Shown: positions 27,751-35,854 of the stretch, piece by piece
Position numbering within the stretch: the stretch's first letter is position 1
Layout: each line of letters begins with the position of its first letter
DNA from: Paenibacillus puerhi
GTDB lineage: Bacteria > Bacillota > Bacilli > Paenibacillales > NBRC-103111
Direction: 5' to 3'
Assembly: GCF_009846885.1 (NCBI RefSeq)
Contig: NZ_WUWM01000014.1
Span: forward strand, 62,001 to 126,000
DNA: 64,000 nt
Translations under genes and position numbers: made by a program
Notes under the pieces: model-generated
The model's database searches: none
Told to the model about the DNA's origin: nothing
The model's input: only the letters and a program-made list of their open reading frames with translations

Positions 27751-29013
27751 TTAATCCACATCCCGCATCGCGCGAAGCTCCTTCAGCGAGTAAAAGGTTC
27801 CCCGCCAGTAAATCCCTCCCTGGCTTATCGTTAGCCATACCGAACGCCCTACGACATAGACAAGCAGCAGGATCGTAGCGGGCAGGGCTACGAGCTCGCG
27901 TCCGCCCTCCCCAGTGATGGAACGGATCAGCCGGATATAGACGGCGATCATCAGCAGACCGGAGGCTCCGAAGCACCAGGCCGTCCAGCCGGGAGCCCAG
28001 AGCCAGGCGAACAAGGGAAGCAGGAAGAGCAGCAGCTGACCGGCTATGCCCAGCACCGCCAGCCACAGCCGGTAGCCGAAGCCGGAGAACAGGTTTTTCT
28101 CCAGGCCGCGGATCGCCTCTCCCAGACTTGTATACCATTCAACCTCGATGTGTTCCGTCCCGGAAGCCAGCCGCTGACGCAGCCGCCGGCGCTTGACCCG
28201 CCGCCCTAGCTCGAGATCGTCATCGGGTCTCATCGCGAAGTCGCGATGGGTTCCAATCGCCTCGTAGGCTCGTCTGGTCAGCATATTGAACGCGCCGACG
28301 CCCATCCCGTGTTGGTGCTGAAGGTCGTCATTCGAGCGCCAGGGACGGATATACAGGCATAAGGTGAAGAAGAAGTATCGGACAAAGGCCGTCAGCCAAA
28401 AGCCCTTCGTCCGCATCCTGGGCGCCAGCGTCAGATGGTCGGCGCGCTCCTGCTGCATGTAGGCGACGGCATCGGACACCGTATCTGGCGAGAAGAGGAC
28501 ATCCGCATCGGTGAACAGCAGATATTTGCCTCTTGCCTGGACGTAGCCCTGGTAGAGCGCATGATTTTTGCCGATCCACCCCGGCGGCAGACTGGTGATA
28601 TGAATAATCCGAAGGGGGACGGTGATGCCGTCCCGGCTCTCCGACCAGCTCTTAAGCTCGTCCAGCTTAAGCCCGGTGCCGTCCTGGGAGCGGTCATTGA
28701 CGACGATGATCTCAATGCGCGGATACGTCTGGCCCAGCAGATGCTTGACCGTATCCGCGATAGTCGACTCTTCCTCTTTGGCTGCGATGATGACGGACAC
28801 CAGCGGATACTCGAACAGGGCTTGCTTCCGGGCCAGCTCCTGCTTGCGGTCGGTCGGGTCGGCCGGAGAGCGAACCGTTGTTTGTATAGATGTAGGTGTA
28901 TTACCCTTAACATGAGGGAGTGAAAACATCCAGCGCCGCGATCTCAGCGTATCGGCCAGCATAAATAACCAGTAGCCAAGTACGCCAAGCGACAGGAAGC
29001 CGATCAAGCTCAT
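27751..29013 (-). CDS. Membrane glycosyltransferase, family 2 (CrtQ-like)
   Basis: A 420-residue GT-A fold transferase. ATG 29013 is preceded by GGAGG at 7 nt; the frame runs further upstream without a site. One N-terminal helix (SLIGFLSLGVLGYWLFMLAD) anchors it. The catalytic domain shows YPLVSVIIAAKEEESTI, IIVNDRSQDGTG and the metal-binding LLFTDADVLF (DAD), then a QQ-x-R-like region near RRLRQRL. Three C-terminal membrane helices follow. The arrangement matches GT2 enzymes that glycosylate lipids or carotenoids (CrtQ/HpnB-like). Acceptor unknown. It is divergent from yyaC with about 180 bp between, and is monocistronic. Confidence 0.87.
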   Translation of the reverse strand: MSLIGFLSLGVLGYWLFMLADTLRSRRWMFSLPHVKGNTPTSIQTTVRSPADPTDRKQELARKQALFEYPLVSVIIAAKEEESTIADTVKHLLGQTYPRIEIIVVNDRSQDGTGLKLDELKSWSESRDGITVPLRIIHITSLPPGWIGKNHALYQGYVQARGKYLLFTDADVLFSPDTVSDAVAYMQQERADHLTLAPRMRTKGFWLTAFVRYFFFTLCLYIRPWRSNDDLQHQHGMGVGAFNMLTRRAYEAIGTHRDFAMRPDDDLELGRRVKRRRLRQRLASGTEHIEVEWYTSLGEAIRGLEKNLFSGFGYRLWLAVLGIAGQLLLFLLPLFAWLWAPGWTAWCFGASGLLMIAVYIRLIRSITGEGGRELVALPATILLLVYVVGRSVWLTISQGGIYWRGTFYSLKELRAMRDVD

Positions 29014-29190
29014 GGTGATCACCTCCAGGTATCCCCGGGTTTTGTCAGCATTATAGCATGCGCGCAATCGCTTCAACAAATGGTTGCCGAATTCGAAGGA
29101 CGTACAGTATGCTACTGGTACAGGTTACAGGCCGGATCGGCCTCGTCCGCTTCGCGCGGAGAACAACCACGCAGGGGAGGGGGGTACGCG

Positions 29191-29757
29191 ATGTGGGAAG
29201 AGACGGCTCAGCCGTTGTTTCGAAAAAAAATCAGAGCGGAGGAGCTGCCTGACTTTCTGGGGATGATCCGCGCTCAAGGTGCGCGGGTAGGCGACTTGAT
29301 GTTTGTCTGCGTTGGCACGGACCGGTCGACAGGCGATGCGCTAGGGCCGCTGGTGGGATCTTTGCTGGAGGAGGCCGGCTACCGGCAGGTGATCGGTACG
29401 CTGGCGCATCCGCTCGATGCCAGCAATCTGCCGATGCGCCTTGCTGGCCTTCCGGCAGACCGGGTGGTGCTGGCCGTCGACGCTTGTCTGGGACAGCCCT
29501 CGTCGCTCGGCTACTATCAGGTGTCCAACCGTCCGCTCGCGCCGGGCAAGTCCGTAGGCCGGCAGCTTCCGCCGGTAGGAACGTATTCGATCGCTGCTAT
29601 CGTGAATGTCAACCAGGGGCAGAAGTATGCGCTGCTGCAGAGCACCTCGCTCTATGTGGTCATGAATATGGCCAAGGAGATCGCCGCCGCGATCCGCAGC
29701 ATCTTTCCGCCGGACTACAGCGCAGCCCGATCCGTTCAGATCGAGGAGGGGATATGA
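29191..29757 (+). CDS. yyaC: YyaC-type spore protease-family protein
   Basis: ATG 29191 follows a GGAGGGGGG tract by 6 nt. The 188-residue product has the YyaC core: LMFVCVGTDRSTGDALGPLVG, GTLAHPLDASNLP, VVLAVDACLGQP, and PPVGTYSIAAIVN. YyaC relates to the germination protease GPR fold and is a sporulation-associated gene of endospore formers, so it is good evidence on the host. The stop codon overlaps the start of the next gene (ATGA), so the two are translationally coupled, which is unusual because yyaC is normally alone. Confidence 0.92.
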   Translation: MWEETAQPLFRKKIRAEELPDFLGMIRAQGARVGDLMFVCVGTDRSTGDALGPLVGSLLEEAGYRQVIGTLAHPLDASNLPMRLAGLPADRVVLAVDACLGQPSSLGYYQVSNRPLAPGKSVGRQLPPVGTYSIAAIVNVNQGQKYALLQSTSLYVVMNMAKEIAAAIRSIFPPDYSAARSVQIEEGI

Positions 29758-31637
29758 TGAGGGAGCTTGGCGGCGGGGAAAGCGGACATCGGCGCCAGCC
29801 GCAAGGGAAGGCCGGCTGGAAGGATGTGCCGCTATCCCGTGTATACGGCCTGTTTCGCTCTTACCGCTGGCCGCTGGCCGCCATACTGGCGCTGGCGCTG
29901 CTGGGAGGCGTGATCGGCTTGGTGCCTCCGCTCGTGATGAAGGAAATCATCGACCATGCCTTGCCTGAGGGGAATAAGACCAGCTTGCTGGTTATGGTCG
30001 GTCTGATGGTGCTCCTGCCGCTGCTCAGCGGCTTGATCGGCGTCTGGCAAAATTATCAGAATACCAAGGTCGCCCAAGGCGTGATGAGGGACTTGCGGCA
30101 ATCGCTGTTCGGCAATCTGCAGCGCCAGTCGATGGGATTTTTCACGGATGCGAAGTCGGGGGAAATTATTCAGCGGCTGACCGGAGACGTGCAGGCCGTC
30201 CAGTCGATCGTATCCACGCTCATCGTGTCTACCGTTACCCAGTCGGTCATCGTCGTTACGAGCGTCTGTATCTTATTTGCGCTCGATTGGCAGCTTGCCA
30301 TTCTGGCGACGGTCATCCTGCCGATCTTCCTGCTTCCGGTCCGCCGCGTGTCGGCCGTCCGCAAGCGGCTGCGCATCGAGACGCAGCGGGTGCGCGGGGA
30401 GATGTCGGCGAAGCTCGGAGAAATTTTCGGAGTCTCGGGCGCGCTGCTAACCCGCATCTTCCAGCAGGAGCCTGCCCAGCAGCGGCAGTTCCGCCAGATG
30501 AACGAACGGGTCATGGAGCTGGAGCTGCGGCTGAATCTGGTCGGCCGCTGGTTCGGGATGGTGATCGGCGTGCTCGGTCCGCTGGGAACGGCTCTGATCT
30601 ATCTGTACGGCGGCTGGAAGGTCATCGAGGGTACGATGACGATCGGCAGCATCGTCGCCTTCGCCGCCTATCTCGGCATGCTGTACGGTCCGGTAGGCAC
30701 GCTGCTTAATCTGCGTGTAGAGCTTGGAACCGTGCTTGGCGTATTTCAGCGGCTGTTCGAGTACGAGGATCTGGTGCCCGAAATATCGGACCGGCCGGGC
30801 GCCCATGAGCTGGAAGCGGCGTCCGGGCATGTCGCCTATAGCCGGGTCGGCTATGCTTATCAGCCGGGACAATATGCGCTGAGAGACGTATCCTTCACGG
30901 CGCATCCGGGCGAGGTGGTGGCGATCGTCGGACCGAGCGGAGCGGGGAAATCGACGTTGATCGGCATGCTGGCCAGGCTCTACGATCCGACCGAAGGCGA
31001 GGTGAGGATCGATGGCGTCGATCTCCGGGAAGTGACTGTGGAAAGCTTGCGGCGGCAGATCGCCTTCGTTACGCAGGAATCATTCCTGTTTCACGACACG
31101 ATTCGCGAGAATCTGCTGTTCGCCCGCGCGGAGGCATCCGGGGCCGAGCTGGAGGAGGCATGCAGGCAGGCCTACGTTCATGACGTCATCATCTCGTTGC
31201 CGGAGGGCTACGATACGACAGTAGGTGAGCGTGGGCATCGTCTGTCCGGCGGAGAGCGGCAGCGGCTGGCTATCGCCCGCGCGATTCTGAAGAATCCGCG
31301 GATTCTGATTCTCGACGAAGCGACGTCGCATCTGGACTCCGAGTCGGAGGCCTTCGTGCAGGCCGCGCTTGACAAGCTGATGGTAGGCAGGACGACGCTG
31401 GTGATCGCTCATCGGCTATCTACGATTTTGGCTGCTGACCGGATTATTGTGCTGGAGGATGGCCGGGTGGCCGAATCCGGACGGCATGAGGAGCTGCTGG
31501 CGGCCGATGGCCTGTACGCCCGGCTGTTCCGTACTCAATTTTCCAAGGTCGATGCCATGAGCTATCGGGATCGGCTGACGGACATGGCGGAGGTTGTCGA
31601 TTCATTGTGGACAGCAGCGCGGTTAAATAAAGGCTGA
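29757..31637 (+). CDS. ABC exporter, fused permease and ATPase
   Basis: A 626-residue half-transporter that would act as a dimer. ATG 29757 (or 29754) follows GAGGAGGGG and overlaps the yyaC stop. The exporter membrane domain with about six helices spans residues 30-320 ([33 protein letters not shown] is its start). The ATPase has Walker A GPSGAGKST (392-400), signature LSGGERQRLAIARA (about 495), Walker B ILILDEATSHLD (about 518), and the H-loop IAHRLSTI. It is of the MsbA/LmrA-like multidrug or lipid exporter type. The exported substrate is not known. Coupling to yyaC hints at a sporulation role, as inference only. Confidence 0.93.
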   Translation: MRELGGGESGHRRQPQGKAGWKDVPLSRVYGLFRSYRWPLAAILALALLGGVIGLVPPLVMKEIIDHALPEGNKTSLLVMVGLMVLLPLLSGLIGVWQNYQNTKVAQGVMRDLRQSLFGNLQRQSMGFFTDAKSGEIIQRLTGDVQAVQSIVSTLIVSTVTQSVIVVTSVCILFALDWQLAILATVILPIFLLPVRRVSAVRKRLRIETQRVRGEMSAKLGEIFGVSGALLTRIFQQEPAQQRQFRQMNERVMELELRLNLVGRWFGMVIGVLGPLGTALIYLYGGWKVIEGTMTIGSIVAFAAYLGMLYGPVGTLLNLRVELGTVLGVFQRLFEYEDLVPEISDRPGAHELEAASGHVAYSRVGYAYQPGQYALRDVSFTAHPGEVVAIVGPSGAGKSTLIGMLARLYDPTEGEVRIDGVDLREVTVESLRRQIAFVTQESFLFHDTIRENLLFARAEASGAELEEACRQAYVHDVIISLPEGYDTTVGERGHRLSGGERQRLAIARAILKNPRILILDEATSHLDSESEAFVQAALDKLMVGRTTLVIAHRLSTILAADRIIVLEDGRVAESGRHEELLAADGLYARLFRTQFSKVDAMSYRDRLTDMAEVVDSLWTAARLNKG

Positions 31638-31930
31638 TCGCTAACGGACACCACAGTCGCTATTACACAAAAATGGGGCGTGTTCAAATTGTAACGGACA
31701 CAGACGACCTTACTTACGTCAAAACCGCATAGAATGGGCGGAAATGCACCAAATAGCGTCATCTGAGTCCGTTAGATTTCAATATCGCGAAAATGCTGCA
31801 AATAGAGACTCTGAGGTCCGTAAATGAAAGCAGAACGTTTCAACTCAGTTACTCACAATGAATCGACAACCTCATGGCGTCCTCTTAGAAGCAGATTTGG
31901 GTTTGATAAAACATGTAACGGACATGGCCG

Positions 31931-31986
31931 AAATGAGCCATTATTGTACGAAAAATCGTATAAAGAGGCGCATATAGTCGCTCGAA
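31931..31986 (+). repeat. 56-bp direct repeat, copy 1
   Basis: Begins AAATGAGCCATTATTGTACG and ends GCTCGAA. Matches copy 2 at 32035-32090 at 54 of 56 positions. Contains a 5-4-5 hairpin TACGA/TCGTA. Confidence 0.9.
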
Positions 31987-32034
31987 GCTTGCGTTTTATA
32001 TGAAAAATCGTACAAACATTCCCGCCTAAGGTGA

Positions 32035-32090
32035 AAATGAGCCATTATTGTACGAAAAATCATATAAAGAGGCGCATATAGTTGCTCGAA
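32035..32090 (+). repeat. 56-bp direct repeat, copy 2
   Basis: Second copy, 104 bp after the first, with two substitutions (CGTATA to CATATA and GTCGC to GTTGC). The first of these breaks the small hairpin. Confidence 0.9.
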
Positions 32091-32190
32091 CATGTCCGTT
32101 AACCGTAACCCCACCACCGCTCCTATGTTGCTCCATTTTTACTTACTTCAGATCGCTCTACTAGGGGCTGTCGGCCTTAATCGCAAACCA

Positions 32191-32232
32191 AAAAGCCTCC
32201 CGGACCACAATTAAGGTGGATGGGAGGCTTTT
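32191..32232. terminator. Terminator of the SMR operon
   Basis: AAAGCCTCCC (32192-32201) pairs with GGGAGGCTTT (32222-32231), with A and T tracts on both outer sides. It sits just after the stop of the minus-strand SMR gene and probably serves both strands. Confidence 0.88.
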
Positions 32233-32235
32233 GCC

Positions 32236-32550
32236 TTAGGACACCAGCTTCAAGCCGACTGCCGCGCCCAGAATCATCGTAATAAAGAGAATGCGCAGCC
32301 TATCCCTCGGCTCACCGTACAGGACCATCCCAAGAATGGCTCCTCCTGAAGCGCCTATGCCGGTCCAGACCGCGTAGGCGGTGCCCATCGGCAGCGTCTT
32401 CATCGCAATGCTGAGCAGCAGGAAGCTTGCCCCGAAGCCCACGATAAGCAGGAGCAGCGACACCAGATTTCGGTCCTTGTTCAATTTGTTCATCATCGCA
32501 ACGCCGAAAATTTCGAAGCAACCGGCGAGTATCAGTAGAACCCAGTTCAT
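32236..32550 (-). CDS. Small multidrug resistance (SMR) family transporter subunit, YvdR-like
   Basis: A 104-residue membrane protein with four helices. The first carries the essential Glu of the SMR family ([16 protein letters not shown], Glu13), and the third the [17 protein letters not shown] signature. Its start codon overlaps the end of the other SMR gene by 4 bp, so the two make a paired, probably antiparallel heterodimer, as in YvdRS, YkkCD or EbrAB. The order TetR-SMR-SMR matches Bacillus yvdTSR. Exports small cations such as guanidinium-type or quaternary compounds using the proton gradient; substrate not readable. Confidence 0.92.
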   Translation of the reverse strand: MNWVLLILAGCFEIFGVAMMNKLNKDRNLVSLLLLIVGFGASFLLLSIAMKTLPMGTAYAVWTGIGASGGAILGMVLYGEPRDRLRILFITMILGAAVGLKLVS

Positions 32551-32894
32551 GATATTCCGCCCTCCTTCGCATCCGGCTTATCTTGGGTGACCAGCTTCAG
32601 CCCGATCACTCCGCCCAGCAGGACCGCGATCAACGCCAGCTTGATGGGCTGGAGAGGCTCTTCGAAGAAGAGCACCTCGGACAATACGGTTCCCGCTGTG
32701 CCGAGTCCCACGAATACCGCATAGACCGTGCCGACGGGAAGTAAGCTCGAAGCCCGGATCAATCCATAGAAGCTGATGACTATCGCGACGGCGGTGCCCG
32801 CCCATTCCCAGAAGCTGCTCGCGTGCTTCAATCCGCTCACCCAGCCCACTTCGAAGAGGGACGCTATCCCCACTAATATCCACTGTTTATTCAT
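32547..32894 (-). CDS. Small multidrug resistance (SMR) family transporter subunit, YvdS-like
   Basis: A 115-residue partner of the downstream SMR gene. The SMR Glu lies in [21 protein letters not shown] (about residue 15) and the signature in [17 protein letters not shown]. The charged C-terminal tail ([11 protein letters not shown]) is longer than that of its partner, as is common in heterodimeric pairs. It begins 22 bp after the TetR gene and is in the same operon. Confidence 0.92.
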   Translation of the reverse strand: MNKQWILVGIASLFEVGWVSGLKHASSFWEWAGTAVAIVISFYGLIRASSLLPVGTVYAVFVGLGTAGTVLSEVLFFEEPLQPIKLALIAVLLGGVIGLKLVTQDKPDAKEGGIS

Positions 32895-32916
32895 AAGGTT
32901 TCACCTTCATGCGCGA

Positions 32917-33504
32917 TCACTCCTGATGATGGCATATTCCTTTCCAAAAAATAGACCAGACCGCGTCCAGCCTGGAGTGCCAGCCTTCTTGACGGTAGTA
33001 GTACTGCTGCAGGAACAAGCCGTCCATGACGCAGAGGAAGGAAGCGATCAATTCGTCCACGGGCTGCCGGCGAATCTCTCCCGCGTCCATGCCTTCCTTA
33101 AAGATGGTACCCAGTTCGGCGTGCAGGGCTTCCTCGGAGCCTGAAAATTGGTCGCGCAGCTGCTCCTCAAGAGCGGCCGGCGGAAACAGCATCGCCCGTT
33201 TCAGAAAGGTGACCTGCTCCTCGCCGAGCAAGTAGCTGTGCCGCGCATCCTCCAGGATGGTTCGGAGCTTCTCGGCGGCGGTCCGACCCTGCAGGCTGGC
33301 GATCAATTGCTCCATGCGGCGGTTATGCTCATCCAGGCAATCCGACAGGACGGCAAGGAATAGGTCGTCCTTGCTTTTATAGTGTGCATAGATGGATGGC
33401 GTTTTGATACCTACAGCCGCGGCGATTTCAGATAGCGGAACGCCATCGTAACCGTTACGGGTGAATAGCTGCAGCGCAGCTTCCTTGATGCGGGTTGACG
33501 TCAT
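32917..33504 (-). CDS. TetR-family repressor of the SMR operon (YvdT-like)
   Basis: 195 residues. The N-terminal helix-turn-helix is canonical: TRIKEAALQLFTRNGYDGVPLSEIAAAVGIKTPSIYAHYKSKDDLFLAVL. The C-terminal ligand domain is all helical (residues 60-195). GGAGG lies 7 nt before ATG. It is first in the TetR-SMR-SMR operon, and the perfect palindrome at 33526-33543 just upstream is very likely its own operator, implying autoregulation and induction by the exported compound. Confidence 0.94.
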   Translation of the reverse strand: MTSTRIKEAALQLFTRNGYDGVPLSEIAAAVGIKTPSIYAHYKSKDDLFLAVLSDCLDEHNRRMEQLIASLQGRTAAEKLRTILEDARHSYLLGEEQVTFLKRAMLFPPAALEEQLRDQFSGSEEALHAELGTIFKEGMDAGEIRRQPVDELIASFLCVMDGLFLQQYYYRQEGWHSRLDAVWSIFWKGICHHQE

Positions 33505-33525
33505 AAGCGGCCTCCTGCGTTTTCT

Positions 33526-33543
33526 CTAACTAACGATAGTTAG
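33526..33543. promoter_or_regulatory. TetR-type operator
   Basis: Perfect inverted repeat CTAACTA-ACGA-TAGTTAG, located 22 bp before the TetR start and just downstream of the predicted transcription start. Confidence 0.85.
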
Positions 33544-33561
33544 GTAAATGACAATGAGATG

Positions 33562-33590
33562 ATTTTAACGGATAGCGGCTCATTTGTAAA
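33562..33590 (-). promoter_or_regulatory. Sigma-A promoter of the TetR/SMR operon
   Basis: On the minus strand: -35 TTTACA (33590-33585), 17-nt spacer, -10 TAAAAT (33567-33562). Each hexamer differs from consensus at one base. The operator lies directly downstream, so bound repressor would block initiation or early elongation. Confidence 0.8.
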
Positions 33591-33769
33591 GGGCTCTTTT
33601 CTGCCGGGACATCTTCCAGGCGACTTGTGCTTTCAGGCTTGCTAGGGAGGGTACCTGTCCGAACTTTGCAAAAAATAAACACATTTCGAGGTTCGTCCGC
33701 ATATATATGGGGTATTACGTTTTAGTGCTTTGCTTTTTTATGGGGCATATGTGAAAGGAGCTTATAAGT

Positions 33770-34063
33770 ATGCAACCTGTTCAACATCGAAATCTTAAGG
33801 ATGAGAACGGCCGCATTTATTGCTGCCTGAGAAATAAAGTGGTCAAGCTTGACGAGAAGCAGAAAGGTGATTTCTGCCGGGGATGCAGCATGTTTGCCGG
33901 CGATGCCGATGGACAAGGAGTGGATTGCGTATGGGAGGATCTTCGCGCCGTGGCCGATCCTCATATTGTCCGCGACCCGGCCAAAGAGTGGATGAGCAAT
34001 CAGATGAAGCATATATGGCCGCCGACGGATCACTTGTCCACCTGTATGGTTTACCCCTCATGA
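33770..34063 (+). CDS. Cys-rich 97-residue hypothetical protein
   Basis: A good site, AAAGGAG, lies about 10 nt before ATG. The protein has YCCL, then FCRGC and DCVW, six Cys in all, with His residues in between and after, suggesting a small metal-binding or redox fold. The middle (GDFCRGCSMFAGDADGQGVDCVWED) looks like a structural zinc site but no known zinc family is recognised. It is alone, between the TetR operon and the TSUP permease, and ends in a shared terminator. Function unknown. Confidence 0.75.
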   Translation: MQPVQHRNLKDENGRIYCCLRNKVVKLDEKQKGDFCRGCSMFAGDADGQGVDCVWEDLRAVADPHIVRDPAKEWMSNQMKHIWPPTDHLSTCMVYPS

Positions 34064-34106
34064 GGTTTGCTTCCAAGAGGATTACCGATTCAGCTTGTCG
34101 AACATG

Positions 34107-34154
34107 AAAAGGGAGAGGCTCGCTCCATTCCGGTGGAGGCGATCTCTCCCTTTT
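34107..34154. terminator. Bidirectional terminator between convergent genes
   Basis: AAAAGGGAGAG (34107-34117) pairs perfectly with CTCTCCCTTTT (34144-34154), with A and T tracts outside. It ends both the Cys-rich gene (+) and the TSUP gene (-). Confidence 0.9.
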
Positions 34155-34158
34155 GCGA

Positions 34159-34920
34159 TTAGAACAAGTCCCAGAGCTGCTTGCCGATCAGCAGGGTCGT
34201 GACGACGATAAAGAGCGGCTTTACATAGGTCGAGCCTTTGCGGATAGCAAGCTGGGAGCCGGCCAGCGCTCCGGCTATCATCGCCAGCCCCATAGGCAGG
34301 CCGTATCCGATGTGTACCGATTTCAGCAGGAAAAACGAGGCCAGGCTCGCAATATTGCTGGCAAAGTTCAATACCTTGGCGTTCGCCGAGGCGCCCACGA
34401 AGTCGTATCCCACCATCAGGAACACGAACAGCAGGAACGACCCGGTGCCGGGGCCGAAGAACCCGTCATAAAACCCGAGGACGAAGGCGGCCGCCCCGAG
34501 TGCGGTCCGGGTTGCCGGCGTCAACGGCCGCAGACGTCCTGTACCGTCCCAGTTTTTCTTGAGCAGCGTGTAGACAAGGATGACGATCAGCAGGCAGACG
34601 ACAAGCGGACGAAGGAACGAAGACGGCAACAGATGCACCGTATAGGTACCCAGGGCCGAGCCGACAAAGGCCAGCGGGAATAAGGCTGCTGCTATTTTTT
34701 TATCAATCTTGCCCGAGGTCAGGAACGATAAGGCGCTCGTCAGCGACGATAAGGTGCCGCCAAGCTTGTTGGTGCCGAGAGCGACGCTGGGCGGCAGGCC
34801 GGCAAGCAGCAGCGCGGGCAGCGAGACGAGCCCGCCTCCTCCGACTACCGAGTCGATAAAAGCCGCTATAAAGCCGGCTGCCAGCAGAAACAAAAGCATA
34901 TCTAAAGCGGGCCATTCCAT
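34159..34920 (-). CDS. TSUP-family membrane permease (sulfite/organic anion exporter, TauE/SafE)
   Basis: 253 residues with about eight membrane helices and the TSUP repeats: LAAGFIAAFIDSVVGGGGLVSLPALLLAGLPPSVALGTNKLGG (1st) and LGAAAFVLGFYDGFFGPGTGSFLLFVFLMVGYDF (2nd). The repeated GGGG/GPGTG motifs are diagnostic. GGAG precedes ATG by about 8 nt. Members move sulfite, sulfoacetate, taurine-derived or other small anions. Cargo cannot be told here, and neighbours are not informative. Confidence 0.92.
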   Translation of the reverse strand: MEWPALDMLLFLLAAGFIAAFIDSVVGGGGLVSLPALLLAGLPPSVALGTNKLGGTLSSLTSALSFLTSGKIDKKIAAALFPLAFVGSALGTYTVHLLPSSFLRPLVVCLLIVILVYTLLKKNWDGTGRLRPLTPATRTALGAAAFVLGFYDGFFGPGTGSFLLFVFLMVGYDFVGASANAKVLNFASNIASLASFFLLKSVHIGYGLPMGLAMIAGALAGSQLAIRKGSTYVKPLFIVVTTLLIGKQLWDLF

Positions 34921-35092
34921 GATGCGTTCTCCTAACTTGGAATGAGAATGAATAGAGCTTCCGTTAAGTGAATAATAGATTCAGTATAGAGAAACGGCGC
35001 CTGTTGTACAATGGAAAATAGCTGCCTGGCGAGCATTGAGACGGGTCTGCCGCGACATTTTAGAATTTCCAAGCTTAAAGGAGCGATTTTAC

Positions 35093-35791
35093 ATGGATAG
35101 ACTACAGGCAGGCGTGAAGACGGCGGTCATAGCTGGAGGGACGGGACTTGTAGGCAGAGAACTGCTCCATCTGCTGCTGGAGCATCCCGATTACAAGCAG
35201 GTCACGGCTTTGGTTCGCAGCCCGCTCGGCTTGTCCCACCCGAAACTCGACGAGCGGCGTATTTCGTTCGACCGGCTGGAGGAAGAGACGGACGGGCTGC
35301 TGCTTGGAGCGGATGTCTTCTGCACGCTGGGCACGACGATCAAGAAAGCGGGGAGCCAGGAAGCGTTCCGGCTCGTCGATTATGAATACCCGCTGGCCCT
35401 CGGACGTGCCGCCAAGCGTGATGATGCGGCCGGCTTCCTGATTGTGTCCTCGATGGGGGCCGACTCCCGGTCGCGTTTTTTCTACAGCAGGGTGAAGGGA
35501 GATGTAGAGCAGGCCTTGATCGATCTGGCCTTGCCCCGGCTGGTCATCCTGCGCCCCTCCCTGCTGCTCGGGGACCGGCAGGAGAAGCGGCCGGGAGAAC
35601 GTGCGGCGGCGGCTTTGTACAAGCCGCTGGGTGCCCTGATGGTCGGCCCGCTGGCCAGGTTCAGGGCGATTCACGCTCGCACGGTCGCCCAAGCGATGCT
35701 GCGCTCGGCGCAGGCGGTATCGGCGTCAGCATCGGCGGTCGAGGTATACGAGTCCGACCGGATTGCTTCGCTGGCCGCAGCCACCCGCTAG
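35093..35791 (+). CDS. NAD(P)-binding oxidoreductase, atypical SDR (YraR/TIP30-like)
   Basis: ATG 35093 has AAAGGAG 8 nt before it. The 232-residue protein has a Rossmann start (TAVIAGGTGLVGRELLHLLL), ADVFCTLGTTIKKAGSQEAF, the SSMGAD motif in place of the classic catalytic serine region, and YSRVKGDVEQAL, giving an active-site YxxxK. Its size and motifs fit the YraR/TIP30 group of Bacillales. Substrate unknown, single gene. Confidence 0.85.
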   Translation: MDRLQAGVKTAVIAGGTGLVGRELLHLLLEHPDYKQVTALVRSPLGLSHPKLDERRISFDRLEEETDGLLLGADVFCTLGTTIKKAGSQEAFRLVDYEYPLALGRAAKRDDAAGFLIVSSMGADSRSRFFYSRVKGDVEQALIDLALPRLVILRPSLLLGDRQEKRPGERAAAALYKPLGALMVGPLARFRAIHARTVAQAMLRSAQAVSASASAVEVYESDRIASLAAATR

Positions 35792-35825
35792 AAGCCGCAG
35801 CCTGCCCTGCATACAAGCGAGAGCG

Positions 35826-35854
35826 AAAAAAAGGCCGATGCCTATGCATCAGCC
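35826..35854 (-). terminator. Terminator of the small hypothetical gene
   Basis: Read on the minus strand: GGCTGATGC, a 4-nt loop, GCATCGGCC, then eight T (35832-35825). The 5' arm overlaps the stop codon of the gene at 35849. Confidence 0.9.

Larger units (their letters stand above)
31638..32190. repeat. Repeat-rich noncoding region with TAACGGACA motifs
   Basis: About 550 bp without a convincing gene. The nonamer TAACGGACA appears at 31642, 31692 and 31916, its complement TGTCCGTTA at 32093, and a shortened TCCGTTA at 31768 and TCCGTA at 31817. The 31914-32101 part is bounded by inverted CATG-linked copies of the nonamer and contains two 56-bp direct repeats, with TACGA-AAAA-TCGTA hairpins inside. 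This looks like a non-autonomous intergenic repeat element. Confidence 0.7.

Noticed and set aside
29080..29190. Longer start for YyaC (37 additional codons)
   Set aside because: No ribosome-binding site at 29080; the strong site before 29191 gives a protein with the correct YyaC N-terminus.
31562..31762. Minus-strand 66-codon frame over the exporter end and the repeat region
   Set aside because: No ribosome-binding site and most of it lies over repeated noncoding DNA.
31914..32101. CRISPR array
   Set aside because: Only two repeats, 56 bp each with a single 48-bp gap, and no cas genes; the layout is that of a dispersed intergenic element.
32236..33504. Guanidine (ykkC-type) riboswitch upstream of the SMR pair
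   Set aside because: The pair follows a TetR gene closely, and the leader between promoter and TetR is only about 50 nt, far too short for the riboswitch. Control is by repressor.
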